Source: Neoalteromonas flava
Lineage (GTDB): Bacteria; Pseudomonadota; Gammaproteobacteria; Enterobacterales; Alteromonadaceae
Direction: 5' to 3'
DNA length: 64,000 nt
NCBI RefSeq assembly: GCF_002807685.1
Contig: NZ_PEAX01000005.1
Coordinates: 124,001-188,000 of the forward strand
A model generated the notes under the pieces. The model was given only the letters and a program-made list of their open reading frames with translations, was not told the origin of the DNA and did not search any database. Positions 28,101 through 38,263 of the stretch are shown piece after piece; positions within the stretch are counted from its first letter, which is position 1; each line of letters opens with the position of its first letter. The position numbers and the translations under genes were made by a program.

Positions 28101-28299
28101 GGTTGGCGGACTTGTGCCTTTATTATTGTTCAGTGAGGGGACCTTCTGGCCACCGTTGGCCGTTGTGTTGGCTGGTGGGGTTGGCTTTTCGGTTATCCTT
28201 TCATTGCTATTCACTCCATCAATTGTGGCTTGGTTGTGTCGTGTCAGAGCGAAAAGGCATCAGGTCAATGCTTCCAGTACACCACAAGTGACGGCGTAA
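25147..28299 (+). CDS. RND efflux transporter permease subunit
   Basis: AcrB-family inner-membrane permease of 1050 aa with twelve helices and two large periplasmic loops. The N-terminal half ends helix 4 with IGLLIDNAIVITDET (D414, N415), where AcrB has two Asp; helix 10 reads GVAINGSIVVI (N944), where AcrB has a Lys. The protein is otherwise full length with an intact pore and docking regions, as far as I can judge. It is made together with the adaptor gene. The substrate cannot be predicted from the sequence. Confidence 0.9.
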   Translation: MQPTNQHEAYSWYSLFFRRGHLLLLSMVIILVAGYSALTNLPRLEDPRIDTRNMLVITPYPGASSERVEALVTDVIEDRLREIFEIKEIESTSRAEISVISIELQDWVDNSTNEQLFSEVRDAIAEVAEQFPDGAGEPVLDEKRGATAFTVLYALKPNFPATTPMSMVTRLANEFADRIRNVSGTELVRIYGDPEEEIVVNIDPQRLSQVGLSITQVAQAIRAADPKLPAGVIYTEAKNIRLQVAEPLAGLNTIRNIPLLNDDGLFLRLSDVATVQRQYQEPMNDIAYVDGEQVIFVAARMQTTVRVDQWTTAVKAVEEGFTNEFQGTLSTALVFEQNTYTEQRLSELSQNLLMGCAVVMLVVLIFMGIKASVIVGIALPLCAAFALFSLSFYGEQIHQMSIFGIIIAIGLLIDNAIVITDETRLNLQDHSLSRTQALEKTLKHLFAPLTASTLTTILGFMPVFLLSGNIGDFIGGIAISVVMALIGSLFISLTIIAALAARFLSRAPAASRAWYLAGWQMPAISSMFRALVLSAIRRPLVTLPLVTLFCLSGFVLSGQLANVFFPSADRDQFEIYVWTADGTGIEQTQADTLRLDNALRNYPAIKQVTWLVGGSAPSVYYNQVMKRDNTPNFANAVITAESVSAAAELIGQLQDELSTQFTNLKIVVRAFGQGPPIAAPIEVDIFGPDLETLTELGMQVSLAMTEIPGITQSIASITQTEPELRLNTVSDEAELAALSLSSIAQQLQTALRGQIGGSVLEGTEDIPVRVRLSNDLRESMIDIANQPLQGGAGNGSAATTVAALGDFILEPTISGITRKNGERLNRIQAFLLPGVPAIDVSNQLREKLENGDIVLPQGYRIKMAGDADEQQQAVGQLATYAPVLLVLMVTTLILTFSSVRMAGVIVLVAILSVGLGFFSLWISGLPIGFNPLLGCAGLIGVAINGSIVVIAAINGNPEAKQGNTQAIIAETMSCSRHILSTTFTTVGGLVPLLLFSEGTFWPPLAVVLAGGVGFSVILSLLFTPSIVAWLCRVRAKRHQVNASSTPQVTA

Positions 28300-28478
28300 A
28301 ATTCTGTTGGTGAGCTGAATAAGTCATACTATCGTATATACCAATTAAACAAATAAGTGTCCTTACTCGATGACAAAACGCAAGCAAACAGACAGTTGGT
28401 GGAGCACAAACTGCCCAACATGCAGGCGTTGGCGCTTTATTATCTTGTGGGGCTGTATCATGTTATTGGTGTATTTTT

Positions 28479-29183
28479 ATGTCTGGCAATGACCCTATTA
28501 TTCACATCCGCGCACAGTCAAAGCGCAATGGTATTACGACAACGCTTATTGGTTGTGCGCTAATTGTCGCGGGGTTTACTATTCTCTCGTTGTTTCGGGA
28601 GTATTTGTTTTTGGCTGGGGTTTTTGTCGCTAGCGCCGGCATTGTCGGCGTTATCATGGGTTGGTTCAAGATCCGTGAGCCTGACTTTAGTCTGGAAATA
28701 TCTGCTGCTGGGATCCGCTATAACCATCGTAATGGCCAATGGCTGGTGAGTTGGGATAATATTCAACGCATTGACGCACCGCGTGTCACGCGAGGTTTAA
28801 ATAGTCATGATCTGGAAATGGTCGGCATACGGCTGCGCGACCCCGCTTCTGTTATTAACGCAATTTCGCCACGCTTAGCTACCAATATTTTGATGGAGCA
28901 GCGCCCATTACTTTTGCAAAATCCAGAGGCTAACTGCGCTACGGGCAGCTGTGGCAGCGCTGACTTGTTGGAAGACGATACGTTTAAACTGGATAGTGGT
29001 GAGGTCTTGCGCGGAATCAAAGCCATGCTGGCGCACCGGATGCGCAAATTGCGTGATCGATTAGGCTATGACTTATACATTGCAGCCGCTGAACTTGATC
29101 GTCCAGTCGCTGAATTTGTCGTATTGCTGCGCAGTTGTCAGGAACAAATTAGTCAGCGTCAGCAGGAAAACACCCCCGTCTAG
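28479..29183 (+). CDS. DUF2982 family membrane protein
   Basis: About 234 residues with two adjacent N-terminal membrane helices (about 22-62), then a cytoplasmic domain with a WLVSWDNIQRIDAPR segment resembling a PH-like start, and a C-terminal region with CATGSCGS. I assign it to DUF2982, found in Alteromonadales, Shewanella and Vibrio, from length and layout; no function is known. The start lacks a strong ribosome binding site. Its stop overlaps the stop of the convergent hybrid kinase gene by four bases. Confidence 0.62.
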   Translation: MSGNDPIIHIRAQSKRNGITTTLIGCALIVAGFTILSLFREYLFLAGVFVASAGIVGVIMGWFKIREPDFSLEISAAGIRYNHRNGQWLVSWDNIQRIDAPRVTRGLNSHDLEMVGIRLRDPASVINAISPRLATNILMEQRPLLLQNPEANCATGSCGSADLLEDDTFKLDSGEVLRGIKAMLAHRMRKLRDRLGYDLYIAAAELDRPVAEFVVLLRSCQEQISQRQQENTPV

Positions 29184-32100
29184 TAACGCCGCTTATCTAA
29201 ACATTCCAAGCCTTCCTTTATGACCGACTCACTCTCGGTAATTAAGTTAGGTATTAAGTTCGCAAGAATGTCCAACTGATGACGTTTTAACGCTGACTCT
29301 AACTCGTCGCATAACGCCTGAAAATGACTCACTCCAGTATAACAACTAGCGCCATGGATGCGATGAATTTGCTGCAACAGTACTTCATACTGGGCGCTAT
29401 GCCAGGCGTTCTCAATTTGTTCGATGCAGGAAGGTAACTGACTGATAAACGCATCTAACAGCTCGACCGCGGTATTTTCATTACCATTGGCTCGTTTTAG
29501 TGCTAACGCCCAGTCGATACTGGGCTGTTTTTCGGGCTTCACGTCATGGTTCACGCACCAGCGATTGATGACATCGATAAGCTGAGAGAGTTCGACAGGT
29601 TTGGGTAAGTAGTCGTCCATTCCTGAAGCCATCAAACGCTCCTGCTCTTCTTTGAATGCGTGAGCGGTTACCGCAATAATGGGCGTCCCCGCGTTGTTTT
29701 CGCTTTGCCGGATGAGTTGGGTAGCTTGTAAGCCATCCATATTTGGCATTTGCACATCCATCAAAATAATATCAAAAGCCTGTTTTTGGCAAGCCTGAAC
29801 CGCCTCTGCACCACTTTGTGTCAGCGTCAACAATACCGGAGAGTCACGCAACCAGGTCTCAATTAGACGCAAATTCATTTCCATATCATCAACTGCGAGC
29901 ACGGTAGCTTTTGGCAGTTGATTAAGACGCGCGTTGTCAGGGCTGTTATCAGTTGATTGTTGTGTCTGTAACAAGCTATCGATTTTGTTCGGTGTTAAGG
30001 GCATTCTAAGTTGGGTATTAAAGTGCTGACTTAAGCTTGGATAATGATTGAAGGGGTCCGGTCCTGAATACATTAAGATCCGTTTACCGGCGTTAAAATG
30101 CAGTAAGTGGCTCAGCACATCATTGCGATGTTCCAGTTTATACTGAGGTAAGCAAGCAAACAGGAAATCAACATTATGCTCCTGCCCATCATATTCACTC
30201 AGAAATGCGAGTGATTCGATGCTGGTGACATTTGCGCCAAGTAATTTTAATAATTTGGCACTCGCATGACGCGTTGTTGGCAATGGATCATAAATAACCA
30301 CATGCTTACCACGCCACTCCTCGCTAGGGCTAAGATAGTAGCGGTTGCTGAGTTGATTCATTTGCAGTTTCACACAAAATGTACTGCCCTGACCGGGTGT
30401 GCTTTGGAGAGTTAACTGGCCACGCATTAGACGCACCAATTCCTGGGAAATAACCAGACCTAAACCCGTTCCCTGGAAATTCCGGTTCAGTGCGTCATCT
30501 ACTTGCGAAAAGGCATTGAATAGTTTCTTTCGATCTTGGCGACTGATGCCAATTCCAGTGTCTGCGACAACCAGCTGTAATTCGTACAATCCATGCGGCA
30601 GATGTCTACCTTGTGCGCTAAAAGTGATACTGCCGCTAGCGGTAAATTTAATCGCGTTGCCGAGTAAATTGTTGAGAATTTGCTTGATCCGATAAACGTC
30701 GCCAATCAGTTTGTCGGGTAATTGACCGAGCTCAAAAATAAATTCTAGCTGTTTTTGATGGGCAGACTTAGCCATCAAACTCACCATATCTTCAAGCAAT
30801 TGGTTGGGCGCAAATGGCTGGTTATTGAGTTGCAGTTTGCCGGCTTCAATTTTTGAAAAATCGAGGATGTCGTTAACGATGGTGAGCAACCCATCGGCAG
30901 CACCATTAATAATTTTTACCTGTTCTTGTTTGTCCGGGGGCAGGGCTGCATGCAAGAGTTCCCGACTAAATCCTAAGATGGCATTTAATGGGGTGCGAAT
31001 TTCGTGACTCATATTCGCCAGAAATTGAGATTTTACGTTACTCGCTTTAATTGCATCTTTGCGGGCAATATCTAATCGCGCGTTTTGTTCTTCGATTAAC
31101 TCCATGTTATTGCGTAAATCGGTTGTCGCTTGTTCTACTTCGCTTTCCAACTGAGTGCGACTTTTTTCCATCAGCGCCAAGGAGAATATGCAGGCTTCAA
31201 GAAAAACCCCGACTTGAAAACAATACGCGGTAAAGCGATTGGAGGGTAAAAAGCCGATCAAACTTAAAATTCCAACGACTGCACCGACCGCCAACATCCC
31301 CCAAGCGAAAATAAAATAGCGAGCAGGTTGAAATTGATTGGAATAGCTTTCAAAACCGGCGGCAATGTAGCTGCAGATGGCGAGAACACCAACAGCATAA
31401 ATAGTTCCATTCAGCCAAATGGGGGGAATAAAGTTAAGCAATGATGCTACGCCTAATATTGCCTGCAGATAGAGCATGAGCATGACAATAATGTGAGCCT
31501 TAGGCGCTGTTTTAGCAGTATCGAGAAAGGTAAACGTAAATATCCCACTACTGAGGCCAATAATGATAAAAATTAAGTGGGTGTGCTCAATCAGCCAAGG
31601 GTATAAAACGTCGCTCTCGAGTAGGTGAATATGCCCTCCCCAAACGAACTGCCAGAGTAAGACTGTTGAAATATAGCCAACGTATGCAAGCAGGCTTTGC
31701 TCCTTAACGTTAAAAAAGAGCACCAGGTTGTATATGGCTAAGATAATCAAGCCACCATAAAACATGCCCCACAAAAGACTGTCGATCAACATTGATTTAA
31801 CGTGTTGTGCTTCAGAGCGGATGGTGACTGGAGCAATTAAGCTTGAGCTACTACTTTGAATACGCAGATATAGCTGGATAGGCGTACTACTTGGGATTTC
31901 TGCACGCAAAATTGGAATGCGATAGGCCTGCTCGGCGCGCAACTTGCCTTGCTGTGAGCGGGCGATAATTTCATTGTTCGCAACTAGATAAAAGTCAACC
32001 TTTTCTAACTGGCTGAAATCGACATCAATAGCCCAATTAAGATTGTCAGTAAAATGGGTGAACGTGGCCATCAACCACAAGCCATTGTCGCTAAAGCCAT

Positions 32101-32380
32101 AGTTCGGATTCTCTTTGGAAGTCCAACTAAACAGTTGACGCGAATCCATCACTTCGCCTATCTGCAGCTCGTTACTACCTTCACGCAAAACTAAAAAATT
32201 ATCTGACAACCTGACGCTGTCATCCTTATCTAAAATCTGCATCGCGATTTGGGCATGGGCGAGTTGCGACGTGCCAAGCACAAACATCAGTAATAAATTG
32301 GTAGCAACAATGCTCCCTTTAGATATGAGGCTATTGAGGTGACGCTTAATTTTTATTGGCATATTACACGTAAAGCTCAT
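29180..32380 (-). CDS. Hybrid sensor histidine kinase, 7TM-DISM type, BarA-like output half
   Basis: 1066 aa. A signal/anchor is followed by a periplasmic 7TMR-DISM extracellular domain (about 45-185), seven membrane helices (about 195-410), a coiled coil, HisKA with SHEIRTPLNA (His459), a HATPase domain with NLLGNAIKF and GTGLGL, a degenerate receiver (about 685-790, no phospho-Asp), a full receiver with LMDVQMPNMDG (Asp875) and an HPt domain HRIHGASCYTG (first His about 1006). The degenerate receiver, receiver and HPt order, and the HPt motif, match BarA; the sensor half does not. The signal is unknown. Confidence 0.87.
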   Translation of the reverse strand: MSFTCNMPIKIKRHLNSLISKGSIVATNLLLMFVLGTSQLAHAQIAMQILDKDDSVRLSDNFLVLREGSNELQIGEVMDSRQLFSWTSKENPNYGFSDNGLWLMATFTHFTDNLNWAIDVDFSQLEKVDFYLVANNEIIARSQQGKLRAEQAYRIPILRAEIPSSTPIQLYLRIQSSSSSLIAPVTIRSEAQHVKSMLIDSLLWGMFYGGLIILAIYNLVLFFNVKEQSLLAYVGYISTVLLWQFVWGGHIHLLESDVLYPWLIEHTHLIFIIIGLSSGIFTFTFLDTAKTAPKAHIIVMLMLYLQAILGVASLLNFIPPIWLNGTIYAVGVLAICSYIAAGFESYSNQFQPARYFIFAWGMLAVGAVVGILSLIGFLPSNRFTAYCFQVGVFLEACIFSLALMEKSRTQLESEVEQATTDLRNNMELIEEQNARLDIARKDAIKASNVKSQFLANMSHEIRTPLNAILGFSRELLHAALPPDKQEQVKIINGAADGLLTIVNDILDFSKIEAGKLQLNNQPFAPNQLLEDMVSLMAKSAHQKQLEFIFELGQLPDKLIGDVYRIKQILNNLLGNAIKFTASGSITFSAQGRHLPHGLYELQLVVADTGIGISRQDRKKLFNAFSQVDDALNRNFQGTGLGLVISQELVRLMRGQLTLQSTPGQGSTFCVKLQMNQLSNRYYLSPSEEWRGKHVVIYDPLPTTRHASAKLLKLLGANVTSIESLAFLSEYDGQEHNVDFLFACLPQYKLEHRNDVLSHLLHFNAGKRILMYSGPDPFNHYPSLSQHFNTQLRMPLTPNKIDSLLQTQQSTDNSPDNARLNQLPKATVLAVDDMEMNLRLIETWLRDSPVLLTLTQSGAEAVQACQKQAFDIILMDVQMPNMDGLQATQLIRQSENNAGTPIIAVTAHAFKEEQERLMASGMDDYLPKPVELSQLIDVINRWCVNHDVKPEKQPSIDWALALKRANGNENTAVELLDAFISQLPSCIEQIENAWHSAQYEVLLQQIHRIHGASCYTGVSHFQALCDELESALKRHQLDILANLIPNLITESESVIKEGLECLDKRRY

Positions 32381-32467
32381 ATCACTCTGGCATTGAATCG
32401 TTTATGATGAGAAAACTCAAACGTCATTGTTACCAAAACAACAGCAAAAATACAGTACAACTAGCTT

Positions 32468-34783
32468 ATGAGTGACAACATTACGATCAACGCGGATGGC
32501 GTTGAGCAACTTCCCCTGCAGCGCTTCACCGAAGATGCTTACTTAAATTATTCCATGTATGTGATCATGGATCGGGCTTTGCCACACATTGGTGATGGCT
32601 TAAAGCCGGTGCAGCGACGCATTATTTATGCGATGTCAGATCTTGGCTTAAGCGCTAATGCCAAATACAAGAAATCCGCCCGGACAGTGGGTGACGTGCT
32701 TGGTAAGTTCCATCCGCATGGCGACAGCGCGTGTTATGAAGCCATGGTGCTAATGGCGCAGCCCTTTTCCTACCGCTATCCATTGATCGATGGTCAAGGT
32801 AACTGGGGCGCACCGGATGACCCGAAATCTTTTGCGGCGATGCGTTATACCGAAGCGAGGCTGTCGAAATTCAGTGAAGTGTTACTGAACGAATTGGGCC
32901 AGGGAACTGCCGATTGGATCCCCAATTTTGATGGCACACTTAAAGAACCTAAAGTGCTACCGGCACGCTTACCACACATTTTACTTAATGGCGTCACTGG
33001 TATCGCTGTTGGTATGGCAACGGATTTGCCTCCGCACAATGTGCGTGAACTGGCTAATGCGTGTGCTCAACTATTAGATAATAGTCGTACTGAACTGTCT
33101 GAGCTGTTAGAGATAGTGCAGGGGCCTGATTATCCAACAGAAGCCGAAATCATCACTCCAAGAAGTGAGATCGCTAAGATTTATGAGAGTGGTCGTGGCT
33201 CGATCAAAATGCGTTCAGTTTTTCACGAAGAAAACGGTGATATTGTCATTACAGCACTACCGCACCAAGCTTCTGGCGGCAAAATTTTGGAGCAAATTGC
33301 AGCGCAGATGCAAGCTAAAAAGCTCCCTATGGTGAGTGACTTGCGTGATGAATCGGATCATGAAAATCCAACTCGCTTGGTGATCACACCGCGCTCTAAT
33401 CGTGTCGATACCGAACAGTTAATGCAGCATTTGTTCGCCACGACTGATCTTGAGAAGAATTATCGCGTCAACCTTAACATGATCGGCCTAGATGGGCGCC
33501 CGCAGGTTAAAGATCTTAAAACCATCCTGTCTGAATGGTTAGTTTACCGCAAAGACGTAGTCACGCGCCGCTTGCAGTATCGCCTTGATAAGGTATTAGC
33601 GCGCTTACATATTCTTGAAGGTTTATTGATTGCTTTCCTGAATATCGACGAAGTCATTGCGATTATTCGCAACGAAGATAAGCCCAAACCTGTGCTGATG
33701 AGTCGATTCGGTCTGACTGATACTCAGGCAGAAGCCATATTAGAGTTAAAACTTCGTCATTTGGCCAAACTGGAAGAGATGAAAATCCGTGGTGAGCAAG
33801 AAGAACTTGCTGCAGAGCGCGACAAATTACAATTGACGTTGGGTAGTGACCAGCGCATGAAAACTCTGGTCAAAAAAGAATTGCTTGCTGATGCAGAAAC
33901 CTATGGCGATGACCGCCGCTCGCCAATCGTAGAGCGTAGTGATGCAAAAGCACTGTCAGAGAAAGAGTTAGTGCCTTCCGAGCCAGTTACCGTGGTGTTA
34001 TCGGAAAAAGGCTGGGCTCGCTGTGCCAAGGGGCATGATGTGGATGCCGAGGGCTTAAGCTATAAATCTGGCGATAAGTACCTTGCTAGTGCAACTGGAC
34101 GGAGTAATCAGCAAGCGGTATTCATTGATACTTCCGGCCGTGCCTTTGCTTGTGATGCACATTCTTTGCCGTCTGCGCGCAGCCAGGGTGAGCCAATGAC
34201 AGGGCGCTTCTCCATTGTAGCTGGCGAATCCTTTGCGCATGTTTTAATGGCAGCTGATGCGCAAGCGTACCTGGTGGCCTCTGATGCAGGATACGGCTTT
34301 GTCGGTAAGTTTGCTGACATGGTGAGTAAAAACAAAGCGGGTAAGGCCTACCTTTCATTACCGACTGGAGCAAAAACGCTCACGCCGCAACGGGTGGTCG
34401 ATATCGAGACCGATTGGTGTTTAGCAATCACGACTGAAGGTCGGATGTTAATGTTCCCACTTAAAGATTTACCCACATTAGGCAAGGGCAAAGGTAACAA
34501 AATTATTAATATCCCCAGTGCACGGGCACAGTCACGTGAAGAGTATGTCAAAGTACTTAGCGTAGTTCCGCAGGGAGCAAGTGTGCGGATCATCGCAGGT
34601 AAACGCGGGATGTCACTCAGTGCCGGTGATCTCGAACATTATAAAGGCGAGCGGGGCCGCCGTGGTAATAAATTACCCAGAGGCTTGCAACGCGTTGATT
34701 CAATCGAACTGGAAGCGCCAGTATTGCGAGACTCGATGGAACCAGAGCCGCCAGCTGACGAACAAGACAATTCAGATTTATGA
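32468..34783 (+). CDS. parC: DNA topoisomerase IV subunit A
   Basis: Decatenates daughter chromosomes with ParE. The quinolone region is [11 protein letters not shown] with Ser87 and Glu91 (E. coli Ser80/Glu84), wild type. The active-site Tyr is in [10 protein letters not shown] (about Tyr127). The C-terminal half contains the beta-pinwheel repeats. 771 aa is normal. parE is not adjacent, unlike in many relatives. It is divergent from the hybrid kinase gene and ends at a bidirectional terminator. Confidence 0.96.
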   Translation: MSDNITINADGVEQLPLQRFTEDAYLNYSMYVIMDRALPHIGDGLKPVQRRIIYAMSDLGLSANAKYKKSARTVGDVLGKFHPHGDSACYEAMVLMAQPFSYRYPLIDGQGNWGAPDDPKSFAAMRYTEARLSKFSEVLLNELGQGTADWIPNFDGTLKEPKVLPARLPHILLNGVTGIAVGMATDLPPHNVRELANACAQLLDNSRTELSELLEIVQGPDYPTEAEIITPRSEIAKIYESGRGSIKMRSVFHEENGDIVITALPHQASGGKILEQIAAQMQAKKLPMVSDLRDESDHENPTRLVITPRSNRVDTEQLMQHLFATTDLEKNYRVNLNMIGLDGRPQVKDLKTILSEWLVYRKDVVTRRLQYRLDKVLARLHILEGLLIAFLNIDEVIAIIRNEDKPKPVLMSRFGLTDTQAEAILELKLRHLAKLEEMKIRGEQEELAAERDKLQLTLGSDQRMKTLVKKELLADAETYGDDRRSPIVERSDAKALSEKELVPSEPVTVVLSEKGWARCAKGHDVDAEGLSYKSGDKYLASATGRSNQQAVFIDTSGRAFACDAHSLPSARSQGEPMTGRFSIVAGESFAHVLMAADAQAYLVASDAGYGFVGKFADMVSKNKAGKAYLSLPTGAKTLTPQRVVDIETDWCLAITTEGRMLMFPLKDLPTLGKGKGNKIINIPSARAQSREEYVKVLSVVPQGASVRIIAGKRGMSLSAGDLEHYKGERGRRGNKLPRGLQRVDSIELEAPVLRDSMEPEPPADEQDNSDL

Positions 34784-34857
34784 TTAGATTAAGGCTGTAT
34801 TGAACTAGCCGAAGCCATGAGTTTTAACGTAATTCAATTTGGGATCTATCAGAAGAT

Positions 34858-34891
34858 AAAAAAGCCGTGAGGTTACCCGTCACGGCTTTTT
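34858..34891. terminator. Bidirectional terminator between parC and the TonB receptor gene
   Basis: AAAAGCCGTGA and TCACGGCTTTT form a stem with a nine-base loop. Runs of A on the left and T on the right let it end both parC and the convergent receptor transcript. Confidence 0.88.
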
Positions 34892-34906
34892 GTGCGTGCT
34901 AAACGC

Positions 34907-37900
34907 TTATTCCATGTAGTAGTTAACCCCAATGAAGAACGTACGTCCTCTTGGGCCAACCGGCCATGCAAGCTCTGTCAAGAATGGGCTTTCATCAGCA
35001 AGGTTATTCACGCCCCCGAAGACCATAAGGTTTTCATTGATCTCATAACTTGCGTTGATGTCATGGATAGTCACGCTACTATAGAAACCGCCATCGGCAT
35101 ATAGCGCTTCGTTACCATTGATACCCAGTGAGCTTTCAACTGCACCGTAGGCTTGACGGCTTTGGTATGTTGTCTGGAAAGCCATGCTCAACGGACCACG
35201 TGTCCAGCTGAGCTCGATATTGCCGGAAGTTTTTGGTGTTTGAACTTCTTCCAGAACAACATTCACATCACTTGGATCAGTGGGGTTGAAGAAACGATTT
35301 AATGAACTCTGGCGAGTTCCTACTAAATTAATACCAAACTCGTTCTCATCCACCTCGAAGGTGTAGTTGACAGAGAAGTCATAACCATCTGCTTCGATTC
35401 TAGCGAAGTTAATTTCACCGGTCGTTAAGCTATTTAAACCACCGTCTGCACGACGCGTAAACTGATTACAGAATCCAAGATTAGGGAAGTTCGCAGAGTC
35501 GTAACAACCATCTAAGATGTCAGACGCACTAACCGCATCAATAGCGTCTTCGATTTGCATGTCCCAGTAATCCAGCGTTAGGGTCAAACCTTCGATGAAA
35601 GACGGTCTGAATACTGCACCTAAGGTGTAAGTTTCTGCCGTTTCTACGTCAAGGTCAGGATTACCACCGGATGTTCCGCTGAAGCGTGCTGTTAATGGGT
35701 TCAACCAAATGTAGTTACCATTGCCATCAACGATGTCCGAAGTTGGTACTCCAACCGCTTGTAGTGAGGCAACACAGTTCGCTTGACGTTGGCTGGTGCC
35801 CGCATTTACGTTGGCTGGGTCACACGGATCTTCGTTAAGGTTAACAGTAATGGGTAACTGCGGGTCAAATAACTCAGTAATGTTAGGCGCACGTACCGCT
35901 TCTGATACAGTACCACGGAGGTTGAAATCTTCGATTGGACTGTATGAGAAACCCAGCTTCCACGTTGTCGCGCTACCAAGCGTTGAGTAGTCAGCCATAC
36001 GAATGGCACCGTCAACGGTAAATTCATAGGCAAATTCACGATCAAGGAAAATCGGTAAGCGGACTTCTACAAAGGTATCCCAAACATCATACTCACCGGC
36101 GGTATTGAATTGTTGAACGTTATCAATACCGGTAATGAAGTTTAACCAAGGCGAGACTTCACTAACTAAAACGCCCGGAGTATAGGACGTACCCTGTGGC
36201 AAGATCCCCAACTCAATCGGGTCGAGGCGGTTGTCGCTCGACTCTTCGCGATATTCAATACCGGCTGCGTAACCAATCGCGTCATCCAAGATACTGTCTA
36301 GTACTTCAAATGAACCAACAGCTGTTAATGACAATACGGTTTGCTCGACTGTGAGTTTGTCTTGCTTACGCACTGAAATAAAGTCTTTAGCTTCTTGACT
36401 AAGTGCATCTGTACCAAATGGATTTAGTGGCGCACATTGACCATCACCTGGAGTAAAGGTGTAGTACTGGTCACTGAAGAAGTTGCCGTTGGCATAGTTA
36501 ACGTTATAAGCAAAGTAATCGATTTCATAAGCAGCATTTGGATCTAAATCTGAACGACAAACGATATTACCGTTAGCATCCGTTGTCGCATCTATCGCTG
36601 CAAAAATACGATCGATATATTGGTCCGTATAGTCCGTGGTATTGGTGAAACGACCATGGTTCACGGCAAACTCTAGCGAGTGATTAATATCATAATCCCA
36701 GGTAAAGCCACCAACAAAGCGTATGGTTTCACGCTCATATGTGGTTGGGTCATCATCCCAAGCAATAGCGTCCTGAGTCAGTAATAAACCGCCAGTTTGG
36801 TCAACAACCGGTAATAGCTGCTCAGGAATAAATGGGTTATCCGGTAAAATAAACAAAGTGTCATAATAGGAGTCGTACTCTGTGTACACATTGCTTTCAG
36901 TGTTAACATACTTTGCTTCAAAGAAAACATTTAAGTCATCGGTAAGCTGATAGTTACCGTTCAAGTTAACCACGACCTTGTCGGTATTCGGCATCAAGGT
37001 GTCGTTGTCAAAATTAAACTTACCGCCGTCACCGCCACTACTTAATAGACCATCATAAATAGGACCATCGGTATTTACCCGCACCGTTCCATCCGGGTTG
37101 GTCACCCAACAGCCTGCTAGAAAGCCGACTTGTCCGCCGCGTGACTCCTGACAGTCAGGGATACCGTTGTTGTTGATGTCTACATAAAGAATGTCCCGAC
37201 CACCAAAGGTTGGTGCGATTGAACCTTCATTAGAGGTCAACCAGTAACGGATATCATTGGCTAGGATCCGACGACTGCTATCATTTGGATCGGGTACCGA
37301 TGAGTACAAACCATTATTGCGCGACCATTCGCGGTCGCCGTGCAGTAATTCTTCTTCTTTTTCCAAGGTAAGGGTTAACACCACATTACCTTTATCATCG
37401 TCAAAGTTTTTACCAAACGCGCCGTCAAAGGCAAAGCTTTCACCGCCAGATTCTTCTGGGATCGCGCTAGTGGCATTTAACTGAATACCTTCAAAGTCAT
37501 CTTTTAAAATGAAGTTAACTACCCCAGTTACCGCATCCGCACCGTAAATCGCTGATGCACCACCGGTAGTTACTTCAACGCGCTCAACCAAAGCACGAGG
37601 GATAGTACTAATATCAACAGCTTGTGAACCGCGGAAGCCCGCAACATGGCGACGGCCATTGACCAGGGTCAAAGTACGGTCGGCGTCCAAACCACGCAAG
37701 TTAAGCGCGTTGGCACCGGTTAAACTGTTCTCAGAGGTCGTTGAGGAAATCAAAGCTGGAATGTCATTAACGATATCCGCCAGGTTAAGTTCACCTGACA
37801 TTGCAATGTCTTTACTATCCAATGACTGAATAGGAACGGAAGAGACCACGTTTGGGTCGGTTGGGATCCGTGAACCCGTGATGCTGATCACTTCAACTGC

Positions 37901-38026
37901 AGCTTCCTGCTCAGCTTGCGATTCTTGTGCAACGACAGTTCCTGTTGCACCTAAACCGAGCGCGGTTGCAATGCATAACGACACTGCGGAGCGCTTTATA
38001 CCATGATGTTGTGTGTGTGCTTTCAT
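34907..38026 (-). CDS. TonB-dependent outer-membrane receptor
   Basis: 1039 aa. Signal peptide (about 1-34), a TonB-box region near EVISITGSRIP, a plug domain (ALNLRGLDADRTLTLVNGRR, VERVEVTTGGASAIYGADAV) and a large 22-strand barrel ending in Phe-rich FFIGVNYYME. Size and plug type match Alteromonadales receptors for larger nutrients rather than classic small siderophore receptors, but no substrate can be read from the sequence. The TPR-sulfotransferase gene lies 238 bases upstream on the same strand. The 237-base gap between them has no other gene. Confidence 0.93.
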   Translation of the reverse strand: MKAHTQHHGIKRSAVSLCIATALGLGATGTVVAQESQAEQEAAVEVISITGSRIPTDPNVVSSVPIQSLDSKDIAMSGELNLADIVNDIPALISSTTSENSLTGANALNLRGLDADRTLTLVNGRRHVAGFRGSQAVDISTIPRALVERVEVTTGGASAIYGADAVTGVVNFILKDDFEGIQLNATSAIPEESGGESFAFDGAFGKNFDDDKGNVVLTLTLEKEEELLHGDREWSRNNGLYSSVPDPNDSSRRILANDIRYWLTSNEGSIAPTFGGRDILYVDINNNGIPDCQESRGGQVGFLAGCWVTNPDGTVRVNTDGPIYDGLLSSGGDGGKFNFDNDTLMPNTDKVVVNLNGNYQLTDDLNVFFEAKYVNTESNVYTEYDSYYDTLFILPDNPFIPEQLLPVVDQTGGLLLTQDAIAWDDDPTTYERETIRFVGGFTWDYDINHSLEFAVNHGRFTNTTDYTDQYIDRIFAAIDATTDANGNIVCRSDLDPNAAYEIDYFAYNVNYANGNFFSDQYYTFTPGDGQCAPLNPFGTDALSQEAKDFISVRKQDKLTVEQTVLSLTAVGSFEVLDSILDDAIGYAAGIEYREESSDNRLDPIELGILPQGTSYTPGVLVSEVSPWLNFITGIDNVQQFNTAGEYDVWDTFVEVRLPIFLDREFAYEFTVDGAIRMADYSTLGSATTWKLGFSYSPIEDFNLRGTVSEAVRAPNITELFDPQLPITVNLNEDPCDPANVNAGTSQRQANCVASLQAVGVPTSDIVDGNGNYIWLNPLTARFSGTSGGNPDLDVETAETYTLGAVFRPSFIEGLTLTLDYWDMQIEDAIDAVSASDILDGCYDSANFPNLGFCNQFTRRADGGLNSLTTGEINFARIEADGYDFSVNYTFEVDENEFGINLVGTRQSSLNRFFNPTDPSDVNVVLEEVQTPKTSGNIELSWTRGPLSMAFQTTYQSRQAYGAVESSLGINGNEALYADGGFYSSVTIHDINASYEINENLMVFGGVNNLADESPFLTELAWPVGPRGRTFFIGVNYYME

Positions 38027-38263
38027 TTCGTTTACCTCAACGAGCTTTTTATTTATGTTTTTTGAGCATACTTTATGCCATCTCTGACGAACGCCGTATG
38101 AAGCGCTTTAACGTCGGTGTAGTGCAAATTTTCACCGAGTTATGCTAAATGCTAGTGCAACCTGACGCACAAAGATAGTGCAATTGTAGGTTTTAATCGA
38201 AAACATCTGAGTTATGTTGAAGTAGGTCAACATCTTAGTGACGATGCAGTGGATTTGACTCCG

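Noticed and set aside
28357-28563. A 68-aa open frame with a hydrophobic segment upstream of DUF2982
   Set aside because: It overlaps the DUF2982 start in another frame and has no ribosome binding site; probably a shadow.
32711-32743. Possible quinolone-resistance change in ParC
   Set aside because: Ser87 and Glu91 correspond to wild-type E. coli Ser80 and Glu84.
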